A stretch of DNA of 64,000 nt from Candidatus Cloacimonetes bacterium HGW-Cloacimonetes-3 (GCA_002840645.1 PHBO01000002.1:124001-188000); one strand, 5' to 3'; numbered from the stretch's first letter, positions 26,590 through 36,561 are shown. Notes: generated by a model not told the origin, from the letters alone. A program made the numbers and translations.

Positions 26590-28247
26590 CTTTACTAATT
26601 ATCAGCAGTGCCTTGTTTGCGCAGGTGGATAGCCTTAGTGTGGAAGCCGTAGCAGATACGCTTGCGTTCAGAGCAGCCCGAGCCGGCAAAGGCGAAATAG
26701 AAGCATGGTTAGATTTGTATCGTGGCAATCCAACTGCGGCGGTATTCAGTTCGGCTGCTATGGAATCAGATTTTGGAGATATCCATCATTCCGGGTACTT
26801 ATTTATCGGCAGACCGGGCTTGCCTATGCCCTTTCGGCATGGTATCGAGCAGCTTGGCAGTGCTTTTTCAGCATCCATGTATTATGGCATGTACAGCAGT
26901 TTTTACACTCCCATGGATGTGTTTGGCAGCATAGATTATGGGGTGAGGGACTATCCTTATGCTCCAGCTCTTTCAGTTATTCATGGTGGGATTGGGGATT
27001 ATGAGCACAGATTTGCGAAAGCGAGCTTAAAAAAGGGTGAACTATTAGGCTTTCCCGGGGCAAGTTATCAGGGTGATCTGCTGGTTCAGAATGGCACCTG
27101 GACAGATATCCTGGCTGCTGAAACCTCTATGAAGCAATATCTGAAGGCAGATGCCGGCTTGTTCACTCTGGAAGCGGAGATTGCATCTTGGGAAAAGGAT
27201 ATTGCTATGAACGAGCTGCTGCCGGTTTATTGGCAAACTACGAATTTTAAGATTATTCAGGATGTTAGCCAGCTCTATGCAGCAGTAAAACACCCGCTTG
27301 GGGAACTGAAAGTGCTGAAGAGCAAAGAAAAAGCAGACTATACAGGCTTTGCCAAGAGCCTGGAGAATAATACAACTCAGCTTAGCTTAGCCCATCAGCG
27401 AAATGCCGGGATATACAAGTATCAGCTTGCATACGAGCGCACTTGGCAGGAAAGAAACTATGAGGCTACCGGCAGTTTCGACCAGGAGAATTACCGGGAA
27501 AAGCTGTCTATAGCCTGGGACAGCTATGTGAAAGCCGGCGTTAGCCTGAAAGCAGACTGGCTGGATTGGAAGCGGGGAAGAGTGTTTTCTGACCTCTGCT
27601 TACCCGCATGGGATTCTTATCTTGGTGTGTATGCCAAAGCCCTACTGGGACACGACGAACCAACTGCTAAAGCGCAGGATATCTACAATCTGAATGCAGA
27701 ATTAGACTATCTGGATATGTCCACCCGCCATGAAGCCGCAGCATATCTGCGCTACGAATGGCTGGGAGTTTCCACCCTACTGGCAGTGGGGACGAAGAAC
27801 ATCCAGCAGAAGGCTTCTACAGCACTGCTAACCAATGCGGATGAACAGCTTTTTATCAGATTGGCATTGGATGTTAAACAGAACTGGCGCAATTGGGAAT
27901 TGCTTGCCCAGCCCTATTGGGTGTGGACAAATGCGGATGACAATATGTGCGAAAGCCCGGAATTCCGCTTTCAAAGCATGCAAAACCTGCTTTACCATTT
28001 GCCCTATAATAACTCTCTGGTGGCAGGCTTCGGTGTAAGCGGACACTCCGGCTATTATGCCGCAAATGCCGTAAACCCCATTCTTCTTGAAGCTTCCACA
28101 GCTCTGGACTTCTGGGGAGGCTTTAATATAGACAGGTATTTCGAGTTCAGAGTTGGGCTGCAAAATGCCCTATCAAGCACTATCTATGGTGCTTTCCCTG
28201 CACCCCTGTCTCTGCACGTTAATATGCGATGGCTATATCTAAATTAA
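26562..28247 (+). CDS. Exported beta-barrel-like outer-membrane protein
   Basis: The start is the ATG at 26562, after GGAG, 28 bases inside the epimerase gene; the track start at 26514 lacks a signal peptide. It yields 561 residues with signal peptide MLQKTWLAIALLIISSALFAQ. The mature chain is rich in alternating aromatic strands and ends in LHVNMRWLYLN, as outer-membrane barrels do. A plug-like region near residues 60-110 (GYLFIGRPGLPMPFRHGI) recalls small TonB-receptor-like proteins, but no TonB box is seen. Function unknown. Confidence 0.7.
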   Translation: MLQKTWLAIALLIISSALFAQVDSLSVEAVADTLAFRAARAGKGEIEAWLDLYRGNPTAAVFSSAAMESDFGDIHHSGYLFIGRPGLPMPFRHGIEQLGSAFSASMYYGMYSSFYTPMDVFGSIDYGVRDYPYAPALSVIHGGIGDYEHRFAKASLKKGELLGFPGASYQGDLLVQNGTWTDILAAETSMKQYLKADAGLFTLEAEIASWEKDIAMNELLPVYWQTTNFKIIQDVSQLYAAVKHPLGELKVLKSKEKADYTGFAKSLENNTTQLSLAHQRNAGIYKYQLAYERTWQERNYEATGSFDQENYREKLSIAWDSYVKAGVSLKADWLDWKRGRVFSDLCLPAWDSYLGVYAKALLGHDEPTAKAQDIYNLNAELDYLDMSTRHEAAAYLRYEWLGVSTLLAVGTKNIQQKASTALLTNADEQLFIRLALDVKQNWRNWELLAQPYWVWTNADDNMCESPEFRFQSMQNLLYHLPYNNSLVAGFGVSGHSGYYAANAVNPILLEASTALDFWGGFNIDRYFEFRVGLQNALSSTIYGAFPAPLSLHVNMRWLYLN

Positions 28248-28272
28248 CTTAACTGTTTAGCAGGCTAAGGGC

Positions 28273-30030
28273 TTAGCTTTGCTTCAGGTGCTCGTGCAGG
28301 AAATCATGATATTCGGGATTGCCAAACACCAGCTCTTCATGCGTACCTTTGTGGCTCTTGCCATGCGAATCTAAGAACAGAACGCTATTCACATAACGCA
28401 GTGTTGATAACCTGTGAGATATTACAATAGCAGATATCCCGGGGTAGTTAGCATCAATACTCAGCCATAGCTTTTCTTCGTTCTCGGCATCCAAGCTGGC
28501 AGTAATATCATCCAGAATAAGCAGTTCAGGTCTTTTTATCAAGGCACGGGCTATGGTTAAGCGTTGCTTCTGCCCACCTGAAACACCCAGCCCACGGTTG
28601 CCTACCAGAGTTTGGTGCTTATCCGGGAAATTGGCAATCTCGCTTTCCAGCTGGGAAGTTTTAACCGCAATGTTATACTCAATTTCACTTGCTTCACCCA
28701 CTGCAAATAGTATGTTGTCCTTCACTGTACCACCAAAGAGCAATGGCTCTTGCGGTACATAGGCTACTACATCTCGCAGGGATTTGATATCCAGATTGGC
28801 TATGTTCACCCCATTCACTTTAATCTCGCCTTTTGTGGGTAACAACAGCCCTAAAACCAGGTTGGCAATAGTGCTTTTTCCGCTTCCTGTGCCACCCAGA
28901 ATAAGCATCCGCTCGCCCTGGGCAAGCTCAAAACTGCAATCTGTGATAACCGGATCCGGCTTATCGAGATAATGGCAACAGACATCTTCGAAGCAAAGCG
29001 AAGAAAAGCTGCTAATATGCTCACCCTTACCAAAGCTATCGTTAAAGGTGGGATAGTTCTTGATATCTTCCAGACGGTCTATATTCACAAAGGCTTGCTT
29101 GCCGGATACGAAAAGCTGTGGCAGGTCTATAAGGGGGTAGATCATCATGGAAAGATAGGTGTAGAACAGGAAGAAGGTTCCCACCGTTATCTGTCCCTTC
29201 ACCGCCATGTAACCGCCAAACAGGATAACGCCAATCTGGGCAAAGTAATCAATGTATTGCCAGATGAGGGAGAGGACGGCATTCAGCTTCACCATGCTCA
29301 TTTCGGTCTTAAAACGCTGCGCCAAAGCGGTATCGAAGAAGCGGTTATACTTCTCTTCGCTCACAAAGCTCTTAACAATACGTATCCCAGAGAAGCTCAT
29401 TTCCAACTGGTTGTTAATCGCAGAAATGGCTTGCTGGTTACGGTTAAAGTTCGCATACAGCTTGTCCGAAGTAAAGTAAAACACCACCATCATCAGCGGT
29501 AACGGCGCTATGGAAAGAAAGGTTAGCTTCACATTGATGCTGAACATCACAATAAGGGAAAAGACGATCATAGAGAATGAGTTAAAGGCACGGAATATAC
29601 CTGAACAAAGGAACCAGCTTATCTTCGGGAAATCGGACAGATCGTCCGTAAGCCTGGTTACTATGTCACCGGTTCTATACTTCTGGAAAAAGCTGAAGTC
29701 CTTGCGGGCAATAAACTTGAAGTAGAACACCCGTAAGCTATGCTCAAAGCGGATATTAACCCAACCCCGGAGGGCAGGATAGAAGCCTGTAAACAGCTGT
29801 GCTATACCGATAGCCAGGAAAAGTATAATAATGCGATTCACTTCCTTTAGGGGGGTGGGATACTTTTCCGGGCTTAGCAGGATGTCTTTCAGCAAGTCTA
29901 TCAGCAGCTTGAACGCCCAGGGATAGGCAATGGACACTGCCGAAGAAGCAAGCGTAAACACCACCATGATAATCACAAACAGCTTTTGCTTTTTCCACTG
30001 AGTGATAATCCAGCTTACATTACGGTTCAT
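28273..30030 (-). CDS. ABC exporter half-transporter, degenerate-site subunit
   Basis: A 585-residue half-transporter: six membrane helices, then an ATPase with Walker A ILGGTGSGKST, canonical signature VSGGQKQRL and Walker B LLILDDITASLD. The catalytic Glu after Walker B is Asp. Together with the partner gene (NISQGE signature but intact DE) this matches asymmetric heterodimeric exporters such as TM287/288, which have one working and one degenerate ATP site. It overlaps the partner by four bases. Substrates are likely lipids or small drugs; not predictable. Confidence 0.9.
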   Translation of the reverse strand: MNRNVSWIITQWKKQKLFVIIMVVFTLASSAVSIAYPWAFKLLIDLLKDILLSPEKYPTPLKEVNRIIILFLAIGIAQLFTGFYPALRGWVNIRFEHSLRVFYFKFIARKDFSFFQKYRTGDIVTRLTDDLSDFPKISWFLCSGIFRAFNSFSMIVFSLIVMFSINVKLTFLSIAPLPLMMVVFYFTSDKLYANFNRNQQAISAINNQLEMSFSGIRIVKSFVSEEKYNRFFDTALAQRFKTEMSMVKLNAVLSLIWQYIDYFAQIGVILFGGYMAVKGQITVGTFFLFYTYLSMMIYPLIDLPQLFVSGKQAFVNIDRLEDIKNYPTFNDSFGKGEHISSFSSLCFEDVCCHYLDKPDPVITDCSFELAQGERMLILGGTGSGKSTIANLVLGLLLPTKGEIKVNGVNIANLDIKSLRDVVAYVPQEPLLFGGTVKDNILFAVGEASEIEYNIAVKTSQLESEIANFPDKHQTLVGNRGLGVSGGQKQRLTIARALIKRPELLILDDITASLDAENEEKLWLSIDANYPGISAIVISHRLSTLRYVNSVLFLDSHGKSHKGTHEELVFGNPEYHDFLHEHLKQS

Positions 30031-31784
30031 GCTTTCTCCTGCTTTAGCAGTTGCAATTCCACCAGCTTGCGGTAGTCATCAGAGCTTTTCATCAGTTCGC
30101 TGTGGCTTCCGCGTGCTACAATTTCTCCCGCACTGAAGAACAGTATCTCATCCGCATCCAGCACGGAGGTAAGCCTGTGCGCCACCACCACGGCGGTCTT
30201 ATGGGCAAACACTTTTTGCATGGTGCGTTGAATCTTAGCTTCAGTCTGCGGGTCTATGGAGGCGGTTGCTTCGTCCATCACGATTATCTCGGAGTTAAAG
30301 GCTAAGGCACGGGCAAAGCTGATAAGCTGCTTCTCGCCCTGAGAGATGTTCTGCCCGCGTTCGGCAAGTTCGGAATCCAAGCCCATAGGCAATGCTTCGA
30401 TAAAATCGTCCAATTGCACGATAGACACGGCTTCCTTCACCTGCTCTATGCTTACGTTATCGTTGTAAACACGTACGTTTTCCAATATACTACCGGGGAA
30501 AAGGAATATATCCTGCAGTATCAGACCTATCTTGGTTCGCCAGGCACGGAACTCCAGCTCAGTTAGCGGAATGCCATCCACGGTTATCTTACCCTTCTGC
30601 ACTGGATAGAAGCCGCATAAGAGGCTAACGGAGGTTGTCTTCCCGCTGCCTGATGCACCCACCAAAGCAATGGTCTTGCCTTTGGGAATACTAAAACTAA
30701 CGTCCTTCAGCACCCATTCTTCGTCCTTGTAGGCAAACCACACGTTCTCGAAGCGTATCTCATGCTGGAACACAGGCATGGTCGTTCCCCTGAACTCGTC
30801 CTCTTCGGTAGGCAATCCGGTAAGCTCCAGAATGCGTTTCAGCGACACAAAGGAACGCTGTATCTGCATCACATTCTCGGATATATGCATCAAAGGCCAA
30901 ATCATCTGGTAAATATACTGGATAAACACGATCAAAGTACCAATCGTTACCGCTCCGGCAATTACTTTCGGAGCCGATATCTTGATGATAACGATTACAA
31001 ACAACACGTTCGTGATAAACATAAAGATGCTTTGCGAGCCATACTCTATAAAGGAAGTGCGGGTTTCCAATATCCGTTTGGAGAGTGATGCTGCTTCCAC
31101 CTCGGCAATAACTTTCTCTTGCTTATTTAGCGCTTGTATCACCTGCATGCCCTGCACAAAATCTGTAATCTTTGCCGTTACATTGGCATAGCGTTCGCGT
31201 ATCTGCCGGTAAAACTTGGATAGATAGCGGATCAGGAAGCTGTAACCCACTATGGACACCACTACCAGCGGCATAATATAGATGGTTATCTGCCAATTGC
31301 GCACAAACAGCACGGCAAAAACCCCAAAGAAGAACAGCACATTGCCAATAATGGTGATGGATAGATCAGAAAACAGTGCTTTCACCCGCTCGCTATCGCT
31401 TTCCACACGGGCAATCAGCTCGCCTACGGGTTGCTTGTTAAACCAGGGGATGGGCAGCTTCAACAAGTGACGGAATACTTCACCCTTAAACTTGGTGATA
31501 ATCTTTATCCCCAAACGGGAGAGAAGCACAATCTGCAAATAGGAAAGCAGACCCGAAAGCAGCACAACTGCCACAAAGAACAGGCCGTACTTGTACATCT
31601 CAGGCATGTTTTTGTCCGGAATACTGCGGTCAATAATGCGTGCCAGAATAAGGGGATGGAGCAGCCTGAGCCCAGAGGTGATCAGCATGGCAAACAAACC
31701 AAAAAACAGCAATCCCAAGTCCTTTTTAACGAATGGATAAAGGAGCTTCAGGTAATACGTAAACTTCTGTTTTGGTTCTGCCAT
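30027..31784 (-). CDS. ABC exporter half-transporter, catalytic-Glu subunit
   Basis: A 585-residue partner of the previous gene and first of the pair. Six helices (about 25-310), Walker A LVGASGSGKTT, Walker B IIVMDEATASID with the catalytic Glu, and a divergent signature NISQGEKQL. Its Walker motifs pair with the good signature of the other subunit to make the active ATP site. Equal length of both halves suggests ancient duplication. Confidence 0.9.
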   Translation of the reverse strand: MAEPKQKFTYYLKLLYPFVKKDLGLLFFGLFAMLITSGLRLLHPLILARIIDRSIPDKNMPEMYKYGLFFVAVVLLSGLLSYLQIVLLSRLGIKIITKFKGEVFRHLLKLPIPWFNKQPVGELIARVESDSERVKALFSDLSITIIGNVLFFFGVFAVLFVRNWQITIYIMPLVVVSIVGYSFLIRYLSKFYRQIRERYANVTAKITDFVQGMQVIQALNKQEKVIAEVEAASLSKRILETRTSFIEYGSQSIFMFITNVLFVIVIIKISAPKVIAGAVTIGTLIVFIQYIYQMIWPLMHISENVMQIQRSFVSLKRILELTGLPTEEDEFRGTTMPVFQHEIRFENVWFAYKDEEWVLKDVSFSIPKGKTIALVGASGSGKTTSVSLLCGFYPVQKGKITVDGIPLTELEFRAWRTKIGLILQDIFLFPGSILENVRVYNDNVSIEQVKEAVSIVQLDDFIEALPMGLDSELAERGQNISQGEKQLISFARALAFNSEIIVMDEATASIDPQTEAKIQRTMQKVFAHKTAVVVAHRLTSVLDADEILFFSAGEIVARGSHSELMKSSDDYRKLVELQLLKQEKA

Positions 31785-31830
31785 GATATACTACACCTAT
31801 CTGGTTAAGGGATTGAGGTTAATAAAGAAC

Positions 31831-31907
31831 TGGTCGGGATGAGAGGATTTGAACCTCCGGCCTCTCGGTCCCGAACCGAGCGCGCTACCGGACTGCGCTA
31901 CATCCCG
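31831..31907 (-). tRNA. tRNA-Pro (CGG)
   Basis: On the minus strand: acceptor CGGGATG/CATCCCG with encoded CCA, anticodon stem CTCGG/CCGAG around TTCGGGA (anticodon CGG), T-arm GGTTCAAATCC. The accessory block 32114-34836 starts beyond its 5' end. Confidence 0.95.
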
Positions 31908-32113
31908 ACCGCTTAGATGGTCAAAGTCCGATAGGCAGGATTTCTGTCAAGTATCTTTTTTGGCTCTATAGTGCGTATCATAAGCATCAACATCAGGCTA
32001 ACGACATGTTTATTGTAGGAGTAGTCAAATCAAGTATTCTTGTTTAATTACAGCTTTAAACAATGTAAAACGTGAAGATCACAATAAAAGTAGGGAAGAT
32101 GTTTAGAGGCGAT

Positions 32114-32455
32114 CTACAGAGCAAGCAACAAGGCTTTCAGCCCCTGAGATACGGCAATTTCCACAAGCTTCTTTGCTATTTTGCCTAAGAGCTTCTTTGT
32201 GTTTTCTTTAGATATATGCTTCTCAGCGGAAGCCATTGCCTCGAAGGCATTCCTATTTAGGTGAAACACTTTTTCTGCTTGCTCATCATTCATTTTACCG
32301 CTAATTATACTATCATCAATCCACTGCATTCTCTCCATGAAGAAAACTGTGTTATCGTGCACTAACTTCTTGCTTTCTTCGTTGGAGCTTGTTATAAATT
32401 CACTTAGGCTTTTAGAGATTTCCCTCTTTGCCGCTTCAAATGCTTTCTTATCCAT
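32114..32455 (-). CDS. Small helical protein of unknown function
   Basis: A 113-residue, charged, mostly helical protein (MDKKAFEAAKREISKSLSEF) with a hydrophobic end (VEIAVSQGLKALLLAL). The start follows AGGAAG and lies 10 bases after the stop of the lipoprotein gene, so they are one operon. No family recognised. AT-rich codon use matches the two genes upstream and differs from the surrounding genes. Confidence 0.65.
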   Translation of the reverse strand: MDKKAFEAAKREISKSLSEFITSSNEESKKLVHDNTVFFMERMQWIDDSIISGKMNDEQAEKVFHLNRNAFEAMASAEKHISKENTKKLLGKIAKKLVEIAVSQGLKALLLAL

Positions 32456-32465
32456 TATGCTCTTC

Positions 32466-32897
32466 CTATTTATTATCCAAGAATACTTTTAGATTCACAT
32501 TGGTTTGCTTAAGGTAACTGGAAAAGAATAGGTAGTGCTTCTCTGGAATAGAGCTCACACCATTTTTATACTCACCAAACATCATATCAATATCGGCTAT
32601 CTCATTGTTAATTATTTTAAGCATATCCTTATCATAGCCTTTCTGCTTTTGCATCTCATCGCGGATGGAAATTAGCTTCTGCTGTTGAGAAAATAATTCA
32701 TCCACTTCACCTGTTACCATCTCATGCTCTACTGAATTCTGCTTTTCGCAATAGGCGATCATGTTGTTATAAACAGATATTGTCGTTGAAACAAAATTAT
32801 TGTTGTATGCATGAACCGTTTTTTGAGCGCATGCTGATAGCGATATTATTACGATTGCCAATATGCTAATCACAATATAGAGATTACGCTCTTTCAT
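32466..32897 (-). CDS. Small lipoprotein of unknown function
   Basis: The ATG at 32897 is preferred over 32918 because it opens a lipoprotein signal (MKERNLYIVISILAIVIISLSAC, Cys23), giving 143 residues. The mature part is helical (NNMIAYCEKQNSVEHEM, FSQQQKLISIRDEMQKQKG), possibly a coiled coil. It belongs to the accessory block with the neighbouring small protein. Function unknown. Confidence 0.65.
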   Translation of the reverse strand: MKERNLYIVISILAIVIISLSACAQKTVHAYNNNFVSTTISVYNNMIAYCEKQNSVEHEMVTGEVDELFSQQQKLISIRDEMQKQKGYDKDMLKIINNEIADIDMMFGEYKNGVSSIPEKHYLFFSSYLKQTNVNLKVFLDNK

Positions 32898-33165
32898 TGT
32901 TAACTCCTTTTGAACCATGTGAACTTAAGCTTTGGGCACAATCATGTGTACAATAAAGAAAGTACTATTATTGTTATCGCTCATTTAGTCACTCCTATCT
33001 GTACTGTTTGGCTAAGGCATCTTCTCAAAGACACAGTTATGGTTTCGTTTATATATTGTAATTTGCTGTATTGCCACGGGTGTCACAAGCTTTTCAAAGA
33101 ATGCAAGTTATGCTATCTATCTAATTCTTGCGATCAGAAACAAACAATAGGGTAGAGGACTCTAA

Positions 33166-34836
33166 TCATAATACCTTTCTAAAGCATATTTGCAAGTCCA
33201 CATTTAAAAAACCGTTGATATGCTTGTATGCATTGACCAATTCATACTTCGCCATGAATGGCAGATTCTCTTTGTTCAGTTGATTGCCTTCATATAGAAC
33301 ACATAGCATAACACAATAATCCTTACGAACAATCTCACTAACTTCTTTAGGAATCAGATCTAAAAAGTAGTTTGCATTAGGTGTGGTAAGGATAAACTCT
33401 CTTATGCTATTTCTGCATGGACGGTCACTAATAAATGCACTAGTATAAAAACGACATTGTACAAATAAATGGCTTATTGATGCTGAGCCTTGGGCGTATC
33501 TTTTTACATGAATGAATATCTTATCATGATGGAACATGTCACAGATTTCATAATATTTTTGCCCTGCAATGACCATTTTTTGCTTATCAAAGAGAAGTAA
33601 ATCTGAGCACCTTTCTACAGCCTTCTCATTATAGATGGCTTCTGTTTTTTTACCACTTGCTACATCATCGATAGCAATGCTTTCTGGCAAGAAAGTGGGG
33701 GTAACTGTTTGAATATCGTCAAGATTGTTGTTTATCTCTTCGACAAATTCGTGAGACACACACTTCCAATCACCACCGCTAAGTACATACAAATCACCTT
33801 CATACTCTATTTCGGCAACAATGCAATCATATGCATTATATGGCTTTTCAAAAATACTCGTGTCACTATTATAAGGATGAATTCTCCACTTCTTTATAGT
33901 GTCTATAGATGATCTTGCGTTAAATCTTGAGTTACTGTTGACTAACTCAATGAATGATATGTTATTAGTTAAGTCTTCTGTGCGTCTGCAGTAGGAAAAA
34001 TCGTATACTTCATAATTGATTAAATCAGGCGGAGCGAGATGGATTTTATCAAATCTGTTATTTTTTATATCTTCAAACATAGCTGTATTTAGGTTCTCAA
34101 TAATTACTTTATCAGAAACGAGTTTGTATTTATCATACCATGGAAAGAGAGATTGATAAGTGTTATCATTGTATTTCCCTCCAAGCTCAATTATGATATT
34201 AATGAGCCACAATAAATCAACTTCTTCGGTATGTTTGATTTTGATCGTAATGCTTTCTTTACCACTGAAAGAATTTATATAATCAAAGGAAGGCATTGCT
34301 GATCCTGATAACGCTCTCAAGAAGTCTTTATCTCCATCTAGGAAAAATCCAGTCATATCTGTATCTGAACTTGCTTGTTGTTCAGCTTGCATAGTGACAG
34401 TATCATGTGTTTTTTTTCGGATGCTTCTTAATTTAACTGGGTCGCAAATATTCATAGCAACCTTTAATCCAAAATCTGTAACAATGCGGCCTTCCTGGAG
34501 AAAGCTTTCGCTTGCAATCCCAAACGTTATCGCATAATACTCGTATGAGCCAAGTATTGATATCTTAAAGACCATTATTGCGGAAGGATATTTGTTGGTT
34601 GTATTGAACTTATAATCTGCTTCATCAAACTCGCGATTTACGAATCTTAACCATGGGATATCATCTTGTTTCTTTTTAATGTTACCCCTAATCTTATAAT
34701 TAACCTTGATCTCAACATCAGTACCTTCATTACAATCAGTAATTGATTTATTTACATAGGTTCCTGCAACAAGTATCTGGTCGAAATCGTTATATTCGCT
34801 TTTAATCTTGTATAATTTGATTTTCTCTAAGTCCAT
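33166..34836 (-). CDS. TIGR04141/DUF6119-like sporadically distributed protein
   Basis: A 556-residue cytoplasmic protein; the start follows GGAG. Layout and motifs resemble the TIGR04141 (DUF6119) family: an early WLRFVNREF block, an FGIASESFL...IVTDFGLKVAMNICDP stretch, SLFPWYDKY, a central LSGGDWKCVS, and near the end EAIYNEKAVE, YEICDMFHHDKIFIHVKRY and ISHLFVQCRFYTSAF. The family appears patchily in bacteria and is often seen in variable or defence-rich islands; its mechanism is not settled to my knowledge. The gene is AT-rich relative to its surroundings, and a poorly coding 250-bp gap separates it from the lipoprotein gene, so the three may have arrived together. Confidence 0.7.
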   Translation of the reverse strand: MDLEKIKLYKIKSEYNDFDQILVAGTYVNKSITDCNEGTDVEIKVNYKIRGNIKKKQDDIPWLRFVNREFDEADYKFNTTNKYPSAIMVFKISILGSYEYYAITFGIASESFLQEGRIVTDFGLKVAMNICDPVKLRSIRKKTHDTVTMQAEQQASSDTDMTGFFLDGDKDFLRALSGSAMPSFDYINSFSGKESITIKIKHTEEVDLLWLINIIIELGGKYNDNTYQSLFPWYDKYKLVSDKVIIENLNTAMFEDIKNNRFDKIHLAPPDLINYEVYDFSYCRRTEDLTNNISFIELVNSNSRFNARSSIDTIKKWRIHPYNSDTSIFEKPYNAYDCIVAEIEYEGDLYVLSGGDWKCVSHEFVEEINNNLDDIQTVTPTFLPESIAIDDVASGKKTEAIYNEKAVERCSDLLLFDKQKMVIAGQKYYEICDMFHHDKIFIHVKRYAQGSASISHLFVQCRFYTSAFISDRPCRNSIREFILTTPNANYFLDLIPKEVSEIVRKDYCVMLCVLYEGNQLNKENLPFMAKYELVNAYKHINGFLNVDLQICFRKVL

Positions 34837-35290
34837 CGTATAATCTCCACATTATTGTTTATATACATTTTGACGGTTTTCATTCCACGAGAAATGAGTT
34901 AACCCCTCTATTAGGTTATGAACACTCTTTGAAAGCATGTAACAGTAACCCACTCACGTTGATCTTTCTACCCTTCGTCAGCACAAGTGTTAGCTCGGAA
35001 TTCCTTTCCAAAGTCCATTAGCGGGATATGATAACCTGTACCGATAAAGCCTTTAGCAGGGCTACATTGATATTCCATTTCCGATAATCTACGATCAATA
35101 ATGCAAGAATCTTGATAGGATTATTTATGTCAAGTTTAAATTAAGGGTAATTCCTGCAAGATTAACCACCGCTTTCTACGCCTGCATTTAGGGTTATTAC
35201 CTAATTCACACATAATTTGGCAGCATACCACTCCAGAATGTAGTTTGTAACATTTGGCAAATAAAGGACAACCGTACATGCCCGTGTAGG
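34837..35290. other. Non-coding region upstream of the TIGR04141-like gene
   Basis: Holds the presumed promoter of the minus-strand gene at its left end. No gene is supported; the small ORFs in the track here have no ribosome site or recognisable product. Confidence 0.5.
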
Positions 35291-35483
35291 GCATAAAATG
35301 TAAAGTCCACAGTGTAGGCGTAGCCGTAACTGTGGGTTAATGTGATTAACCCAAACAAGCCCCTCGGGGGCGTTACAATTGCATTTTGTACTACACACAT
35401 GAATTACCCACGAGGGGTTTGCATTATGGCGTTGTTACCCACAGTTCCGGCTGCGCCTTCACTGTGGGCTTTGCATCTTATGC
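35291..35483. repeat. Large nested imperfect palindrome
   Basis: Arms 35291-35340 and 35434-35483 are complementary at about 43 of 50 positions (shared cores: AAAG-CCACAGTG and GTAGCCG-AACTGTGGGT-like). Inside are a perfect hairpin GGGTTAA-tgtga-TTAACCC (35334-35352) and a second imperfect pair (CAAGCCCCTCGGGGG with CCCACGAGGGGTTTG, 35356-35370/35407-35421). Several shadow ORFs of the track run across it. It could be a decayed mobile element or a structured RNA. Confidence 0.65.
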
Positions 35484-35570
35484 TCCCAAGGGGCTTTCGT
35501 TTATCGTTTTATTGTATTGCATTTTGCGTTAATCATACCTGTACTGTACCTGCAATCCATCCATATCGTT

Positions 35571-35609
35571 CCCGTAACCCTCCCGTATCCGATACGGGAG
35601 GGTTACGGG
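35571..35609. repeat. Palindrome (family B, copy 2)
   Basis: CCCGTAACCCTCCCGTATC, one base, then its exact reverse complement. The core is the same as in 14089-14128, with different outermost bases. It lies some 90 bases past the nested palindrome, upstream of the plus-strand gene at 35896. Confidence 0.8.
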
Positions 35610-35848
35610 TGGCTTATCGCCGGAATACCCCTTGCGGGCAGGTGCAAAGCCCTCTTTATACCCCTACCGATAAACCAAATCTTAGCTCATGCCAAACTGA
35701 AGAGAAACCAAATTACCCATAGCACAAAAATAAATACGGTAAAACCGTTTGACGATGATCATTGCGTATCATATACAAATGCTCCTATAGTAAATGTTTA
35801 GTGCAGATTATAGTAGAAACATGGGGAGAAGTGTGTTTAAGATATTTC

Positions 35849-35877
35849 TTGACAAAGCAGCAGAGTGATACAAATAT
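35849..35877 (+). promoter_or_regulatory. Promoter of the small barrel gene
   Basis: TTGACA at 35849-35854 and an AT-rich AAATAT box 17 bases later, 20 bases before the AAGGAG site of the gene at 35896. Confidence 0.5.
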
Positions 35878-35895
35878 ATCTCAAGGAGTATAGCG

Positions 35896-36561
35896 ATGAA
35901 ATGTTTCTATCTAACTATATGTTTTATAATTGCGATCGTAGGTCTTTGTGAAGCCCAAGAAGAGCCTGTAACCATTGGCTACACATGGGATAAGCATAGC
36001 ATAGACTATGAGCTTAGCTCAGGACTTGGGATTTACAGGGATTGCAGCTCGAAGGATTTCTGGAAGGCTGGTTCTTGTGCAGGAGTTGGTGCGAATTACA
36101 CATACACCCCCGCTAAACACATCCGCATGCGAGCTGGGATAAGTGAACAGTTTTATTCTTCCAGCAGGATGGTGGAGCATCCCTATCCTTATGTGATGGA
36201 TATGAAGCTAAAGCTAAGCACAATCTCCACACGCTTAATCGCCGGCAGTGAATGGGTGTTTCCCAAAACGCAAGAGTATCAAACCACCTTTGTGGGGCTT
36301 GGGTTGTATGGCGACGTTATCCACTATGCCAAAGCAAGCGCATGGCCTAACTACATATCACATACCGGGTTAGAAACAATGAACTTGAAAGATTCATTTA
36401 GCTTCATCACACCTGGAATTATGTTCAATGTGGGGATTCAAGGCTCTTTAGGCAGGCTCGATTTGCGCTATATGGTAGATATCACCAGATTCGATATACC
36501 GGGTGTCCCGATTGGCAAGCAGAGACGTGCATTTATTGGGCTGAACTTTGCCTTTCAATAG
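35896..36561 (+). CDS. Small outer-membrane beta-barrel protein
   Basis: A 221-residue exported protein (signal peptide MKCFYLTICFIIAIVGLCEA) with alternating strands and a C-terminus RAFIGLNFAFQ that ends in a Phe-rich strand, as in eight-stranded barrels. AAGGAG precedes the ATG by 8 bases. No close family recognised. Transcribed alone; the next gene converges. Confidence 0.7.
   Translation: MKCFYLTICFIIAIVGLCEAQEEPVTIGYTWDKHSIDYELSSGLGIYRDCSSKDFWKAGSCAGVGANYTYTPAKHIRMRAGISEQFYSSSRMVEHPYPYVMDMKLKLSTISTRLIAGSEWVFPKTQEYQTTFVGLGLYGDVIHYAKASAWPNYISHTGLETMNLKDSFSFITPGIMFNVGIQGSLGRLDLRYMVDITRFDIPGVPIGKQRRAFIGLNFAFQ

Noticed and set aside
31831-34836. Integrated element at tRNA-Pro
   Set aside because: No integrase gene and no repeated tRNA 3' end was seen; the block lies at the 5' side of the tRNA gene.
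35342-35801. Small ORFs over the nested palindrome
   Set aside because: They run through inverted repeats, lack ribosome sites and give low-complexity peptides.
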